DNA of 64,000 nucleotides from positions 35,426,205 to 35,490,204 of the forward strand of contig OX578276.1 of the NCBI GenBank assembly GCA_951217055.1, written 5' to 3'. Position 1 is the first letter of the stretch, and every line of letters starts with the position of its first letter. The notes beneath the pieces were generated by a model. It saw nothing but the letters and a program-made list of their open reading frames with translations. It was not told the DNA's origin and did no database searches. Shown in pieces: positions 33,862 to 46,759 of this stretch. The DNA is from Gerris lacustris. Taxonomy: Eukaryota; Arthropoda; Insecta; Hemiptera; Gerridae. The position numbers and the translations under genes were made by a program.

Positions 33862-34293
33862 GCCGGGTTTACACGGTCCAAGAATACTTGGACGAAGTCA
33901 GTTTTGACTCCACTTTGAAGCTATTTTGATCGTGTAAAAAGTGTGTCAAAGTCAACTTGGACATCCAAATTGATTTGGTTGGGTTCCATCTAAGTAGACT
34001 TTGATAAAAACAAAAATGGCGCCTACCTGACAAATTATGAGAACGAGCTGTCAAAATATGACAAACGTGAAGTTGAGCTGGGGTTTGTTTACCAGAAGGT
34101 GATATATCACCTCTGTTTTAAAACTTAATAAGTATTTAACTGGAAAATTCCAGAGGTACAAACATTTCACACAATCTATCTTAACCTCTACTTTATAATG
34201 TAAACCTTACTTAAAAGTTCCACAAACACTTGGACCAAGTGGATTTGATCAAAGTGACTTGGACCAAGTATACTTGGATCGTGTAATCCAGGC
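33862..34293. mobile_element. MITE with TTTAA target duplication
   Basis: Terminal inverted repeats GCCGGGTTTACACGGTCCAA and the complement of CTTGGATCGTGTAATCCAGG are flanked by TTTAA on both sides (33857-33861 and 34294-34298). CAAGTATACTTGG-type palindromes are repeated near both ends. No transposase is encoded. Confidence 0.88.
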
Positions 34294-34298
34294 TTTAA

Positions 34299-35085
34299 AA
34301 ATTAAATTTGAAGTAAACAGATTTTCAATTACACAATTTCCTTGTGATTTTAAAACCGGGTTCGATAGAGGTAACCAACATTTTTTTTTGTCCAGCTGTG
34401 AATTCGTAATTTATTTTAATTTAATTTGTTTATTAATGTTATCAATTAATTTTGTCACATTTGTTTATTAAATAATGAGAAAAACATATCAAATTGTTCA
34501 TTATGATGAGTAGAATTCAATGGTCTTGAAATAATGTGAAAATGTTAAAAGAAACCAAAACTAAAACATTCTTCTTCTTACTTTGAAATTTACAAATTAA
34601 TGGTGCTCTAAACTGTAAAATGATTTTTGCCCATGTTTAACGTAAATTTAATATTCAACTATTTCCCCCAGGGTGGTTCATATATTTATGATATGAAATT
34701 ACAATATAAATTATTTCATTTTATATTCATTCTTAGTACTGAGTCCCTCCAAAATTTATTTATCTTTGATAAATTTTCTATTCATTCTGTGAATTGGGAA
34801 ATAAATTGTTATCTTTGTTTCATTATTCCGACAAAACGAAAAAAATCTCTATTTGCCTATTGTTTCTGTAAGAAGTTTAAATAGACGATTTTAGTAACAA
34901 AGGGAAATAGTTTTTTCTTGTTTCTCAATGCGAAGGGGAGCTCGTGAGACCTTGCAAACCAATCTCATTGGTTTCTGAAACCTTAAGTGAAAGCTCCTTT
35001 TTTAACCAATTAAAAAAAAATCGATCAAGTTTAAATGTATTACGTAAGTATATCTTTGAATGGTTTTACGAAAAAGTAAGTTTGT
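34299..35085. other. No gene recognised
   Basis: AT-rich sequence. Two short open frames (34259-34471, 34627-34884) lack any recognisable domain and are not called. Confidence 0.55.
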
Positions 35086-35089
35086 CAAG

Positions 35090-35880
35090 ATAAGTACCTA
35101 TCCTTTGATGCTTGATGGAATAAAAAAGAATAAGAAGAAGGTATTTTTATAAGGATAAAATAAGTAAATTTTGTTAAGGATATAAACAGGTACTTCTATA
35201 AAGGATAAAATAAAGTACTTTTAGAAAGGACACAAGAAAGTACTTTTAGATAAAATAAAATTAGGTAATATTATAAAGGAGTAATAAAAAAACCTTATTG
35301 TTTATAATATTTAAAATTGTATACGAAAGTAGACCCTCACATGTTATATAAATAGAATTGACGGTAAAAATTGTCTTAAAATTCCAGATGATCTTTAAAA
35401 CTATATTATTAAATTTTGTATCCTGAGTAATCTTTTGTCTAATCTATAACTAGTTTCGACTTAAGGAAGGAAATAAATCTTTAATATTTTATTTAATATA
35501 GATAGAGGTCCTTTAAACCCCTGAGGACCTGTAAGAATATTATATTTTTTAATTTTGTAATCTTAGTAATTTTCTGCATAATAAATAAATAAGAACGTAA
35601 TTTCTTTTTAACGAAGGAAATAATTAGTTTACTTCTATTTATAATAAATAGATGATAAAGAGGTCCTTTTAACTTCTAATGACCTGTAAGAATATACATT
35701 AATTTTGTATCCTTTGTAATCTTCTGTGCAGTAAGTAACTTACAAACTACGTTGTTCCAAGAAAGGAATGAATTCCTATGTTTTTAAATTATTAATAAGT
35801 TCATAAAAATATATTTTCAATTCTATGGATAAAATTGGACCTTAGATTATTATTAGAATTAAATGCATAATATAAATGTT
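35090..35880 (+). repeat. Degenerate tandem array (satellite-like), left block
   Basis: 35090-35290 repeats AGGATAAAATAAGTACTTTT-like words. 35411, 35552 and 35700 begin ~145-bp units with AATTTTGTATCCTGAGTAAT variants. These also share AAGGAAATAAATC-like words and GGTCCTTT..GACCTGTAAGAATAT. It is probably one decayed array together with 36613-37330. Confidence 0.65.
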
Positions 35881-35984
35881 CTTTTAAATAAGAGATATCT
35901 GTATGAAATATCTTATTAAGATAACAAATAAAATTTAAAAAAATAAAATAAAATTTGACTTGCTAAACTTGTAGAAATATTGAA

Positions 35985-36196
35985 AGCTTGGATTCGGGAC
36001 TAGTTATCGGTTATGGCAGAGAAAATCATTCTCCTGCGTAGCTCAGTGGTAGAGCGCTACACAGGAAATGTAGAGGCCCGTGGTTAAAGTCCCGGCGCTG
36101 GAATCCATTTTTCTCTGCCTGTCTCCCAGTGTTAATAATAATTATAATTTGATTTAAATTAAAATTTTAACTTTCCGTAATATGAATACTACCAAA
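35985..36196 (+). mobile_element. tRNA-like repeat, copy 2 (plus strand)
   Basis: 36032-36105 reads GCGTAGCTCAGTGGTAGAGC, then CTACACAGGAAATGTAG (a 5-bp stem with a 7-nt loop), then GTGGTTAAAGTCCCGGCG. There is a good D-arm/A-box, but position 33 is A and the B-box has lost its C. A proper acceptor stem is absent, so it is not a working tRNA. The right end TTTTAACTTTCCGTAATATG then AATACTACC is the inverted-repeat end of the same family as 30915-31120. It interrupts the surrounding degenerate array. Confidence 0.7.
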
Positions 36197-36612
36197 AATT
36201 TGAATTAAATATACTCATATTCTCGCATTCATGGAAACAAATTGGCAAATGATTACGTTTTTGGGTATTGAATCCACATATCCACTTATCCACATTTAAA
36301 TGATTTCCCATGAAGTGGAGAAAACCACTAAACATTTGTCTAATTTATAAAGAAGATGGATCTTAAGGTGTGAAATTATGAAACATTAATCCATTTTGAT
36401 TACCATTTAGTCCGCTAGGAGCTCTGATATCACTTTATATAAAATTTAGAACTTCTATCGGCAAAATATGGTACTAAAATTAATAAAAGTGAAACCCCGT
36501 CTACCTCTTATCATATTTTAACTTCCTGGCATTATATTTAAGAACGTCTCATATTTCATGTCGGGAATTTCTTCTGTACATATTTAACTAATGAAGAACT
36601 TTTACCTTATTA

Positions 36613-36885
36613 AAAGAAAGGTCCTTAAATGCTTAATAGAAAAAGGATGGTATAAAGAAAGATCCTTAAATGTTTAATGGAAAAAGGATGGTACATATAA
36701 AGAAAGATCCTTAAATGTTTAATAGAAAAAGGATGGTATAACGAAAGGTACTTAAATGTGTAATAAAAAAAGGATGGTATGAAGAAAGGTCCTTAAATGT
36801 GTAATAGAAAAATAATAGCATAAAGAAAGATCCTTATATGTGTAATAGAAAAAGAATAGTAAAAAGAAAGGTCCTTAACAACTTA
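36613..36885 (+). repeat. Minisatellite, ~41-bp unit, about six copies
   Basis: Head-to-tail copies of a unit with AAGAAAGGTCCTTAAATGTG and TAATAGAAAAAGGATGGTAT, differing at a few positions each. Related words (AAAGAAAGTTCCTTTAAAAT) continue to about 37330 in more decayed form. Confidence 0.9.
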
Positions 36886-37334
36886 TATTAGCCAAAGAAT
36901 TGTAACCTGAATAATTATCTGTAATAATTTTAACCTACAAGTATTTTGTTTCTTTAATTTTATATAATAAACTTCATAATATTAACTTTTTGATTCATAA
37001 TAGAACAAGGATAAAAGAAAGTTCCTTTAAAATGCACAAGATCTGGAACAACCTAATTGAAAATTAGATTCTCCGTAACTCTTCTATTTTTTAATAAATA
37101 ACAAAACACTTCTAACTTTTTAAATTAAAGTAGATTCTGGGATGCACAATGGAATAAGTGAAGGATATAAAAAAATTATCATTTAAAATACGGAATTTGT
37201 AAGAAAATTTGTCGGGAAATATATATTTAAAATAGCAAACTTCATAATATTTTCGATCTTGTAAACAATTTACAAACTGTATTTTTAATTTAAAATAAAA
37301 ATAGATCCAGCTGCGTAATAGGACAAATTAAATA

Positions 37335-39437
37335 AAAAAAAGGTACTTTTTTAAAAAAAATCTGGAATCCATAATATTTGTTAGCTTGATTTATAAAGGT
37401 CAGAGGTCAAACCATTATTATCCATGGTTATAAAGGCACTTTCCAATATGAAAAATAATTGAATCGATTCGGCTGATTTTCTTTCGTAATATATTGTGTT
37501 CGATTTGAGAAAATTGATCATATTATTTGTATGTGACCTAGTTATTTTTATTAACTTGTTATATTTTATTGGATATGCAATGTGCAATGTGCAATGTGTA
37601 AAATCGGGTACTTTTTTAAAATTATTGGAGTAAAGCTTATTGTAGGTTTGATTAATTGGGATAGTTTGAGGTGGTTAAAGGTGGTTAGATTTCGCTTTTT
37701 GATGGGTTTTCTGCTTTATTTTCAAATGAATCTGAACTGATTAAAGTATTCTATAGATTGTAACAATTTTTCGTAAGAATACACAAATAAACCACCGATA
37801 ATAATTATGGTATAAAATAACGAAACTGTTATTCAAAACCATATTAACACATTATTTATATAAAACACATTATACTTCTGAGAGAAATACGAAAACGTAA
37901 AAAAGTTATACTATGAACATTCATGTTTATAACTTGAAGATCATGAATTTTTCTGAAACTTCGGTAAAACCACAATTTTAATTTTTATTGAAACCTACAA
38001 ATCCTCAATTTTGTAATAAATTCATAGTCGATATCCAACTGGTTATAAATTTTAAGAGAGTTCAAATTTTACATATTTATATTATTGTAGATAATGATAA
38101 AAATATAATCTGATTTAGTTGAAAAATTGAAAACGAATTGTAAACAAACTTCTAATTATTATTTATTGGGGCTTGTCAATGAGTATGAGAAAGTATTCTT
38201 GGAGATTATCGAACCAATTTTTTATTTATTTAATTTAGTCAAATATTGATGAAAAATAATTTGAAGATTTTAATTTTTTTTGAGTTCAGAAAAATTTAAG
38301 TTTTTATATTATATTTTTGTATCTTATAAATATATATATAAAAAAAATCAATAATTACCTTAAGTATGGCATTCATATTGGTGATAAGAAAAGAAATCCT
38401 TTGGTATATGACTACTTTAAGGTACAATAAGAGACCGGTAACCCGAACGAGCTAATGATGAGGGTTGTAAGGAAACTCAGGTTTATATATCGAGGTACCT
38501 AACTCCCTCTCCTTACCTGCTGAGGCCTTCCACAAAGAACGTTTTCGCACAGGTACCCCACAGAATCCATTGATAAGACGGCAGCGCCACGGGTCCCACA
38601 GCTTACAAAACAGATTATTTCAATATAACTGGGATTCGGGAAGTATTTAAGAAAAAAAAGCCTTTTGTTGTATCTTTTTTGCGTATCCAATATTATATAT
38701 TTTAGGACAATCAAAAGAAAAGATAAGCAAAGTATAAGTGAGAGAATATATTTTTTTACCGATAAAGCAGGTAACTAATACATTGAATGGTGTGGGATAT
38801 TCAATCAAGTTATTAATAAATTAGATAATTTCTTAAAAATGTCTGAATTTTTGTGTAAGATGTGTTACAGAAATGTTTGGGTTGCTAATTTGTTATAATT
38901 AATTATTTTTTAACTTCATTTTTCCTTGGTTTAAAAAATGTTAACTTCTGTTAGCTTCAGAACATACAGAAGGTAATGTAATTTCTGTCATTGTTCTAAT
39001 AAACTAAATTCTTCATTTCTTAAAATTCAAAAGTTTATTTAATAATGTTGAAAACGCGATTCATTCTTACTCTTCTTATTTTCTTTAAAGTGTTTTGAAA
39101 TTAAGAATATATTCAGGTTATAAGTCAGGACTAGTATAGTCAAAATAGTCAAAATAGTCAAAATAGTCAAAATAGTCAAAATAGTCAAAATAGTAGAACT
39201 AGTCAGGACGCATTAATGAATATCATTTATATAATTGCTACTGTTATTGGCAAGAATTATTCATTTCTTTCTTTTATTTCAACCAAATCTTGAATGTCAT
39301 TTATTAATAATTGTTAGTGTTAGTGTGTTATTTACAAGAATTATTATTTTATTTCAAACAAATCTGCTATTAACTGAGGTTACAGTCAAATCACATAGAC
39401 TTCAAAAGTTTCACCTGGATCGACTAACCATTTTTTA
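37335..39437. other. No gene recognised; one short tandem repeat
   Basis: AT-rich sequence. 39134-39196 is a 10-bp tandem repeat (ATAGTCAAAA, about six copies). No coding pattern was seen. Confidence 0.65.
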
Positions 39438-39544
39438 CAGTGGCGCAACTAAGGAATCTTGCGCCCCCCCCCCCCGAAGCTTTACAGAATCCCTCCCTTT
39501 AACAAAAAATTCACCCCTGCCCCTATCCTTCTTTCTTTCCTATC
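39438..39544. mobile_element. Solo hAT-type end
   Basis: CAGTGGCGCAACTAAGGAAT then CTTGCGCC and a C-run is the complement of the right end of the element at 39808-40996. No matching second end was found. Confidence 0.55.
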
Positions 39545-41116
39545 ATCCAAATTTCATAAAATTCATATGAGTACTTTTGAAGATATAGGTGTAAATAAAC
39601 GTATGTTTATTATAAAATAGGCATATAAAAGAGAAACAATGGGCGCAGAAGGTTGAAAATTATATGGGTCCATCAATGAGGTAATTATGACCACCATCCA
39701 ATATCAACTACCATCCACATATTGAAATCAGACGAGCAGTTGATATGTTGGCTCCCAAAAGTTGAACGACAGACACGGAACCAAAAATGTTCTCTGATGT
39801 CTCAAACCAGTGGCGTAAATAGCGCCCCCGCCAACCCCGCGGCGCGGGGGGGCGCCTGCTCTAGGGGGCGCCGAAAAATGATAAACAATAATATTTATAT
39901 TTAATAATACAAATTTTTAGAAACTCTATGTGGGCGGAATTATTTTAATAAAATTATTTTTGGGAGATGAAAATAAATGAGAGATAAACAAATAATAAAA
40001 TTTAAACAGAGTGAGAATGATATGAAATGTTTTGGTTTAGAGCTTATTGCTCAGTTTTGTTTTCTAGTTAAGTGTCACTATACCTATAATAATATGGGTA
40101 AGTATATCGGGCTCCCTTCTTCATTTTCGACTCGCAGGAGATCAAAGTGTTTATTACAACTAAAAGTTATCTTATCTAATCCGGTTTTAGCTGTACTGAT
40201 AAGGAAATCTGTTCCAAACTTTAACAAGTTATACTTCCATCTTATTCTCTACCGCTTGTCTTTGCTATATAATATGTATTTCTCTTTCTTTCTTAACCCC
40301 CCTTACTTCTTCTAAATTCGGATGGGGGGTCATGACGTCATGATTAACTTATTGTTGGTCCCATATTAGTTGAAATCGTGAGCGCCTATTTCTTTCTCTT
40401 TCACATTCGCACAAACATACATTAATTTACACCTATAATATCTTTAAAAGTGTGTACTTATTTGATTTTTATTAAATTTGGATAGTTTGTCGAAAGTAGC
40501 CCGCATATAATCCTAGATTAATTTCAACCGTTAGCACTCATTAAATTTTGCTAAATTGGTACTTTATTTCATGTTAAATTAATCAAAACAATTTTGATTA
40601 ATTTAAAATCAATAGGGGGAAAAATGAAATAAATGCAACAATAATAAGTTTTAAAAGCATAAAATCATTAAAGAATACAAAATAAGACGCGAGGAAGCTA
40701 TATGTGCCACATTAATTGTCAGATTGTGTTGTATGTGTATAGTTGTATATTGTATTTTAGTTTCTTAATTAGGTATTCAGTGGCTTTATGTGCATCTGTA
40801 TATTTTTTTAATAAGATATTCCAGTTCAAGTCTTCAAGGAAGAAGCAAGAAATTAAATAAATTGCAAAATAAATTATTTTTACAAAAAGAAGTAGGGGGG
40901 GGGGAGGGAGGGTAAATTTTGTTAGCTATTGGAGGCGCATTTTCAAAGGCTGCGGGGGGGGGGGGGGGGGCGCCGGATTTCTTAGTTACGCCACTGTCTG
41001 AAACGGATTTCTGACTGGAATATTTGAGGTCGGAGACAAAAAATGTTCTCTCTTTTGAATGATTTGAACGATCACTTAGCTTTCGTTAACTTCGGTAAGC
41101 TCGGAAGCAAAAAAAT
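39545..41116 (-). mobile_element. Family Y element interrupted by a hAT
   Basis: The right-hand part (CCAAATTTCATAAAATTCAT, GGCGCAGAAGGTTG) lies at 39545-39807. The left part (GTCTGAAACGGATTTCTG then GGTAAGCTCGGAAGCAAAAA) lies at 40997-41116. The hAT at 39808-40996 splits the conserved word GATGTCTGAAACGG. Confidence 0.75.
39808..40996. mobile_element. Non-autonomous hAT element (1,189 bp)
   Basis: Ends CAGTGGCGTAAATAGCGCC and CTTAGTTACGCCACTG. The flanking 8-mers are TCTCAAAC (39800-39807) and TCTGAAAC (40997-41004), one mismatch. GC-rich subterminal tracts are present. Inside is a plus-oriented family Y fragment (about 40340-40730, ending GGAAGCTATATGTGCCACAT). The 112-residue frame at 39977 has no recognisable domain. 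Confidence 0.85.
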
Positions 41117-41615
41117 AAAAATAAAATAAATCGGTCTCTTCAGTTTCGCCGTCTAGTGCTGAAACTGCTCTAATAACTTATTTATATCTTATACATCCAT
41201 TTAATTATGGCAAATCAAATAAAATTTGTAAAATAACAAACATTAACAGTAAATACGACATGTTAATAAATTAAGGGGGGAGGGTGAAAACCCAAGGGTA
41301 AAAGAGAAATTGGTACAATTTTAAGAAATCCCGCAGTTTAAAGTTAAATTGGCCGCTAAACAAAACATTTGATTCTTTAAGTACTTTTCATGCAGTCTTA
41401 TCAGTAGACTAAATAGAATTCACGCTTGTACCACTTTGTCACGTATGTATTAATTATTTATTCCTAACTTCAATTTTAACAAAAATTGCCATATACCTAT
41501 TGGCTTCTCACACCCTCATCTAACTTTGTATAATTTTAGGGGTAGTAACCATATTATCACTGTTTAATTTTTGATACTGATAATAGTGGGAAATACTTTT
41601 TTAATTTTTTTAATT
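41117..41615. other. No gene recognised
   Basis: AT-rich non-coding sequence. Confidence 0.5.
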
Positions 41616-42217
41616 GAAATTTCATCTTCTGGGGTTCAGCCCTGCTTTAATAGAGACTAATTTATGTCATAATTTTAGTTTCGAAAAATCCAGTATGGCT
41701 TGGAAATTTACAAAAATGTTACGTTTCTCACTATTGAAGTGCTTTTTCTCTTGGAGATACGACAAAACTTTATTGAAAAAAGTTGTTCAGAATGAAAAAC
41801 TGAGTAAGAATACAACATTATTTTAAGGAATAAGAATAATAAAAATAACAAAAACAAATAATTCATGATTAAATTTACTTTCATACTAACATACAAATAT
41901 TCACAGTAGTATATTCGAAGTTTGAAATCTATTTCATGGCACAGAAAACAATGCTAAAATTATTAGTTTTAACGATTTTTAACAGCACACTATAGGCAAA
42001 ATATGGCATACAAAATTTTAAAGTAGGCAGATGGTTTTGAAATTTTGTTTTTTTCTTTCTGGACAACTTTTTTTTAATAACGTTCTAGAAAAAGCACTTC
42101 ACTAGTGAGAAAAATAACTTTTTTGTAAATTTCCAAGACCTTCTTGATTTTTCAAAACTAAAATTATGACATAAATTAGTTTCTATTCGAGCAGAAACCC
42201 CAGAAGACAAAATTTTA
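41616..42217. mobile_element. Foldback element, ~180-bp arms
   Basis: The left arm 41616-41800 and right arm 42048-42217 are inverted repeats. AAATTTCATCTTCTGGGGTT mirrors AACCCCAGAAGACAAAATTT, and ACTAATTTATGTCATAATTT mirrors its complement. AAGTGCTTTTTCT mirrors AGAAAAAGCACTT. 42218-42690 shows nothing further. Confidence 0.8.
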
Positions 42218-42696
42218 ACTTAACAAATTTTAGTATTTTTTCACCTATTCATAAATCGATTTAGGGACACTGTATATATTTAATTTGTTAAATGTACATT
42301 AATATAAGTCTCAATATTTCAAATGCAAAATATTGTATTAAAATAAACAAACTCGTAATAATCTTGGCCAAATGCCTAGACTTCTAAATACATCTTGACT
42401 TAATGTGTAATCGATTATATTTTCACACGACGCCACTCTCCTTGAAAAATTGGTGACTAAATCGAACAAAAACTTTCTTATATACATGGAGATATTGAAT
42501 TATAATTCGATAATGATTTTTTGTTTTTTTGTTAGCAGTTATTTTATGTGTAATAATCTAAACACAGGAAAAAAAAATAAAAATAAAAGGAAATAACAAA
42601 AAATTATCCTTTAAATACAAGTGGTTGAACATTTGTTATTACGGAACTGTCATGTCGTTATAACATGAAAGAGGAGGACGCCCTGAATACAATAGT

Positions 42697-43990
42697 ACAT
42701 TACGCGTCGAGTGCGGAAAGTAGCATTTTGCATGCGAGTGTGGAGTTTGCACCCGAGCGATAGCGAGGGTAGTAAAACCACACGAGCAATGCAAAATGCA
42801 GTTTTCGCACGAGTTGCGTACCTTTATTTACGATTGTAGATTTTAATAATAAATACAGAAACATTTTTTTAAACAAACTTCCTGTATAGGCCTCAAAAAA
42901 AGCCATTAACGGGGAAAAAAATTCCGATAAAGCTGAATTTTGGTCCCCTGATCTAATTTTTCCCCCTCGAGGGATGTCTGCTTTGGACGCCATTTTGAAA
43001 AAATGGGACCGAAATTAGGTTTTTGGCCAATATCTTCGTTCTCATTGATGATACGACAAAAAAAAGATATAAAATGTATAGGACTTTAAATTGTCAACAA
43101 TAAAGGTTCAATGCCATTATACGCTAAAGTCAATAGTTTCGAAGCTATAGCTCTGCGAAGTGCAACATATTTCTGCACCCGCATGAAATAGGAGTTTTTC
43201 TACTCCACGACTCGCTCGCGGCACCGGTAAAATCAAGTTTCTATTTCTATATAGATTGAAACCACGGGGTATATTATGTATTATCGAGTGTCAATGTAGT
43301 TTTCGTCTGAAAATCGAAAAAATGTCGCACTTCGCAGAGCTATAGCTTCGAAACTATTGACTTTAGCCTATAATAACATTGAACCTTTTTTGTTGAAAGT
43401 TTATAGTCCTACAAATTTGATAATATCTATTTTTGCCGTATCATCGATGAGACCGAAGATATTGCCCAAAAACCGAATTTCGGTCCCTTTTTTCAAAATG
43501 GCGGCCAAAGCAGACCTCCCTCGAGGGGGAAAAATTAATATGTTGATCAGAGGACCAAAATAAAGCCATAAACCAAAATTCAGCTTTATCGGAATTTTTT
43601 CTCATTCAAAGTCCTTGGCGCTTGGCCTAGTATGTAAGTACGTATTTCATCTTGTGATTAAGATGACATTAATTCATTAGTTGTATTTGTTGCCGTATTA
43701 ATTATTTCGGAAGGCGTATAATTCTCCTCATTTTCTTCATAATCACTCATTTATTTTCTAAAAACTCTATATAAACAGTTACTTTGATTAAACAAACAGC
43801 AAATTAGAATGTAAACAAACTCACTAATCGTGCGTTAAGGTGAAGAATTCCTCTTTTTTCCGACCTAGGGATGAAAAAAGAGGAATTCTTCATCTCATTA
43901 TGAACGCGCATGTGCAATGAATACAGCTACGAAAAGATTCACTTTCTATGCATCTAAACAGAGATATAATGTTTATATTACCAATCGTAG
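42697..43990 (-). mobile_element. Family U element, copy 2, split by a family V foldback
   Basis: Reverse-oriented copy. It has the hairpin tail (42697-42830), the word equivalent to CAATCGTAGATAA, then the start-codon region (about 43700-43750), the perfect hairpin 43841-43892 and the terminal CAATCGTAGATAA at about 43982. A family V element (42898-43629) interrupts it exactly where uninterrupted copies read ACTTGCTGTATGTAAG. The short target TA/TAT is present on both sides. The coding start is present but stop- and frame-damaged. Confidence 0.7.
42898..43629. mobile_element. Family V foldback element, copy 3
   Basis: The ends are GGCC-type inverted words (AGGCC at the left, GGCGCTTGGCCT at the right). 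The arms are about 300 bp and mirror each other: AAGCTGAATTTTGGT, GGACGCCATTTTGAAAAAA and CTAAAGTCAATAGTTTCGAA, with their complements on the right. It is inserted in family U. There is no coding capacity. Confidence 0.75.
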
Positions 43991-45137
43991 ATAAATATAT
44001 TTGGTTTCGATTTTGTACCAATTCATGCGTCCTAAAAGATTGCGTTTTTCGTGTCTACTGGACCCAAATTAATTTCAAACTACTGGGCCTATTGACTACT
44101 ATTACTCGCTCTGAACTCATTGAACGATCGTAGTGAGTTCTTCATGACAGAGACTTGGGTTTTGAAAAGTTGAGTTTGCTTGTTTGTCTAACGTAGGTAG
44201 AAATACATTTTAATGGTATTTCTTTTTTTTTTTTTTGTTCAACACTATTGAATATTGAAGTTACTATGATAATTGTTTTCTATAATTAGGGTAAATATTA
44301 TAGTCTAGGAGATAGCGTGCAAAAAAGTGTCTGACTAACATCGAGCTAGAATTTTGTATACAAGTTAATCGTTTATTGCCTTTCGGAAATGTGGTCGGCT
44401 AAGTTGTGGGCATAGCTTGACAATAATATACCTATGCATTTGAAAAAGAAAAAAAAAAAAAAACCGGCGGAGAGTGGCCATGTCCCGCCAATAATGTTGG
44501 ATAATATGATTTTTATGATCCTGAGTACAAAATGATTTAGTGGACCAAAAATCTAATTGATGTTAGTTTGTCACTTGATAGGTTAGTTATTCAAATGTTA
44601 CTCCAAATCAAAGTGGTCACCTAACTTGTAAACCACCTGTTGAACATTTAGTGATAATGAGATATTATGGAATTAAACAGTTTCAACATTTATTAGAAAG
44701 TTTGTTGTGTTGAAGATTTTTTACCGAGGCTTAAGAACAAGCAGGATTTTTTTTTTTTTTTTTTTTTTATAAAAATAATGACTTTTTCTCGAAACCCCAA
44801 AAATAATAAGATAATTCCTCTTCAGGACTCAACCTTGACCTTGACAAAATGTAGATACTTAATACTACGCATGTGAAGGTTAAGGTTTAATATAGAAGGT
44901 TGTTGGTAAGTTGGCTCTTGTAGTTAGAAGGAGGTCAGTCAACTCATTGGTTCCAATAAATCAGCTGATTGTGAACCACTTGGATAGGTTAAATTAGACC
45001 TCCTCTCATCTTAACACTCGCTCTATTTACCAACACTATTCTTAGCCTATACATACAAACAGCTCCACTCCAAATATCAAACTACTTTGTGTGAAATTAA
45101 TAATACTTACAATTTACTAGAAACGTGTATAGATTCT
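43991..45137. other. No gene recognised
   Basis: Mostly AT-rich sequence with poly(T) and poly(A) runs. The word AGAATTTTGTATACAAGTT at about 44350 is a distant variant of the shared cassette. Confidence 0.55.
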
Positions 45138-45636
45138 TTTTACTTTCTTATATAAAGAGAAAGTATTGTGATGGCACGAAAATTAGATTTTGAGATTTTT
45201 ATGGATTTAGACGTTTTGAGGTCCCCTGAGTCCAGAAAAATCATATCCCAAGGCGAAATCGAGAAATGAAGTTTAGCTCCAAATTTGGGGGCGCTACTCC
45301 CAAACACTCTGGAAAAAATTATTTCCTAAAAACGGTTCCGACAATCTTGATTAAAAAAATTCTAAAATGTAGTCCATTTAAATACGAATCTAATGATACA
45401 AGCCGTTTTTCCGCGAAAATCTAGTTTCTTAGAAAATAGCTTTAAACGCGGACGGAGAGAGGCCGGGTTTGATCGGACGGGTTCGATTCCCCGCCTTGGA
45501 GAAGTTATTTTTATGATACATTTCGATAAAATGTAAATAATAATTAAATGTACCTACGAAAATTAATAAATGGAAAATACTGGGTAAAGTAATTATGAAC
45601 TCGTATATGAGAAAGTTTGTCTCGGACCGATTTTTG
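45138..45636 (+). mobile_element. Family Z element, internally deleted
   Basis: Both ends are present (TTTTTACTTTCTTATATAAA; TATATGAGAAAGTTTGTCTC). It lacks the segment from the TCTG-like tract to the ACATGTTCAG word. The B-box-like word GGTTCGATTCCCCGCC is kept, and the GGGTT(T/C)GAT segment before it is duplicated. Confidence 0.75.
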
Positions 45637-45639
45637 TTT

Positions 45640-46759
45640 AATAGCTGGATTTGCGAGTTTCGCTACTGAGAGTGTAATTTTAATTTATTTGTCTTGTATT
45701 TCTTTTAATTTGATAGGATCATAAACAATAATTTATTGAACTCGCAGAGAGTTTATATAATCCCTCCCCTATTTCTATACACAATCCCCATGTAGTAAAT
45801 ATAATGGACAACAATTTCTAATTAGAAATTGATATACTACTACTACTGGAGAGCATTATAAGAAGTCGATTTCACAGAAATAGCATACGTTTAGCCCTTT
45901 TGCTCCCCTCCCCCGGTGACCCTGGGTTGCATATGCAATTATTTTTTTATTAATATACCCCAACATCTTAATGAGAAGCTCTTTCCCAAGTATTAAGTAT
46001 AGAAGATTACTCTGGTCTCAATTTCCCTAATTTTGATACTTGATCTCTATTTCCCCTTTTGGCGATAAAATTTCAGAAAATCTCCTATCGGTAGACGATT
46101 TAATATTACTTCAGAAATAATCTCACCTAATACAATAATTTTATTTAACCGTTTCAAAGAAGTGGTGATAATCATGCAAGAGAAAGAACGTCAATACGCT
46201 TTCAACGGTGATGGTTTAAAATACGTATTTAGCCGACATCTTAAAATAAAATGGCCATTTGAAAAACGCTTTTACAAAAGTTGTTTATGTCATAAAAGGG
46301 AAGTAACTCCCAAATTTCATGGTTCTAGAGTCTAGTGCAATTGGTTTCGGAAATATCATATAGTTAGTTTATGACCACCAAGTTGAATCAAAAGAACCTA
46401 CCGACCATCTTTCATTGTCAAAGGTCGAATGATTCTAGAGATATGGTGACGATTTAGCTCTTCAATTTATTGATTCTTCCCCTATGAAACTTATTTATTA
46501 TTTAAGGCATTTCTTTCCAACTTATCGTTTTTTTTATTTTATTTTTTTTTTTTTTATTTATTTTTTTTTTTTTTATTAGATTTATTACATCCTACTGCCC
46601 ATGTATTAGCTTTATTTAGGTATATCCTCGAGGGAATACTCACTTTTGTTTCTTATATAAAACAAATTGATTTACGCGTTGTTTGACATTGACAATAATA
46701 TCATATATATATTCAATATTAATTGAAATTCAAATAAAATATGGTCAAGCTTATGTAAC
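45640..46759. other. No gene recognised
   Basis: Apparently unique sequence with a T-rich block at 46530-46575. 46280-46450 is less AT-rich (AAAAGGGAAGTAACTCCC) but has stops in every frame. Confidence 0.55.

Noticed and set aside
36032..36105. Functional tRNA gene (GGA anticodon)
   Set aside because: The D-arm and anticodon stem are good, but position 33 is A, the T-stem pairs poorly, no acceptor stem forms and the Ser long variable arm is absent. Copies elsewhere share flanks, so it is a repeat.
39977..40315. 112-residue ORF inside the hAT
   Set aside because: No transposase motif or other domain, and composition expected of random AT-rich sequence.
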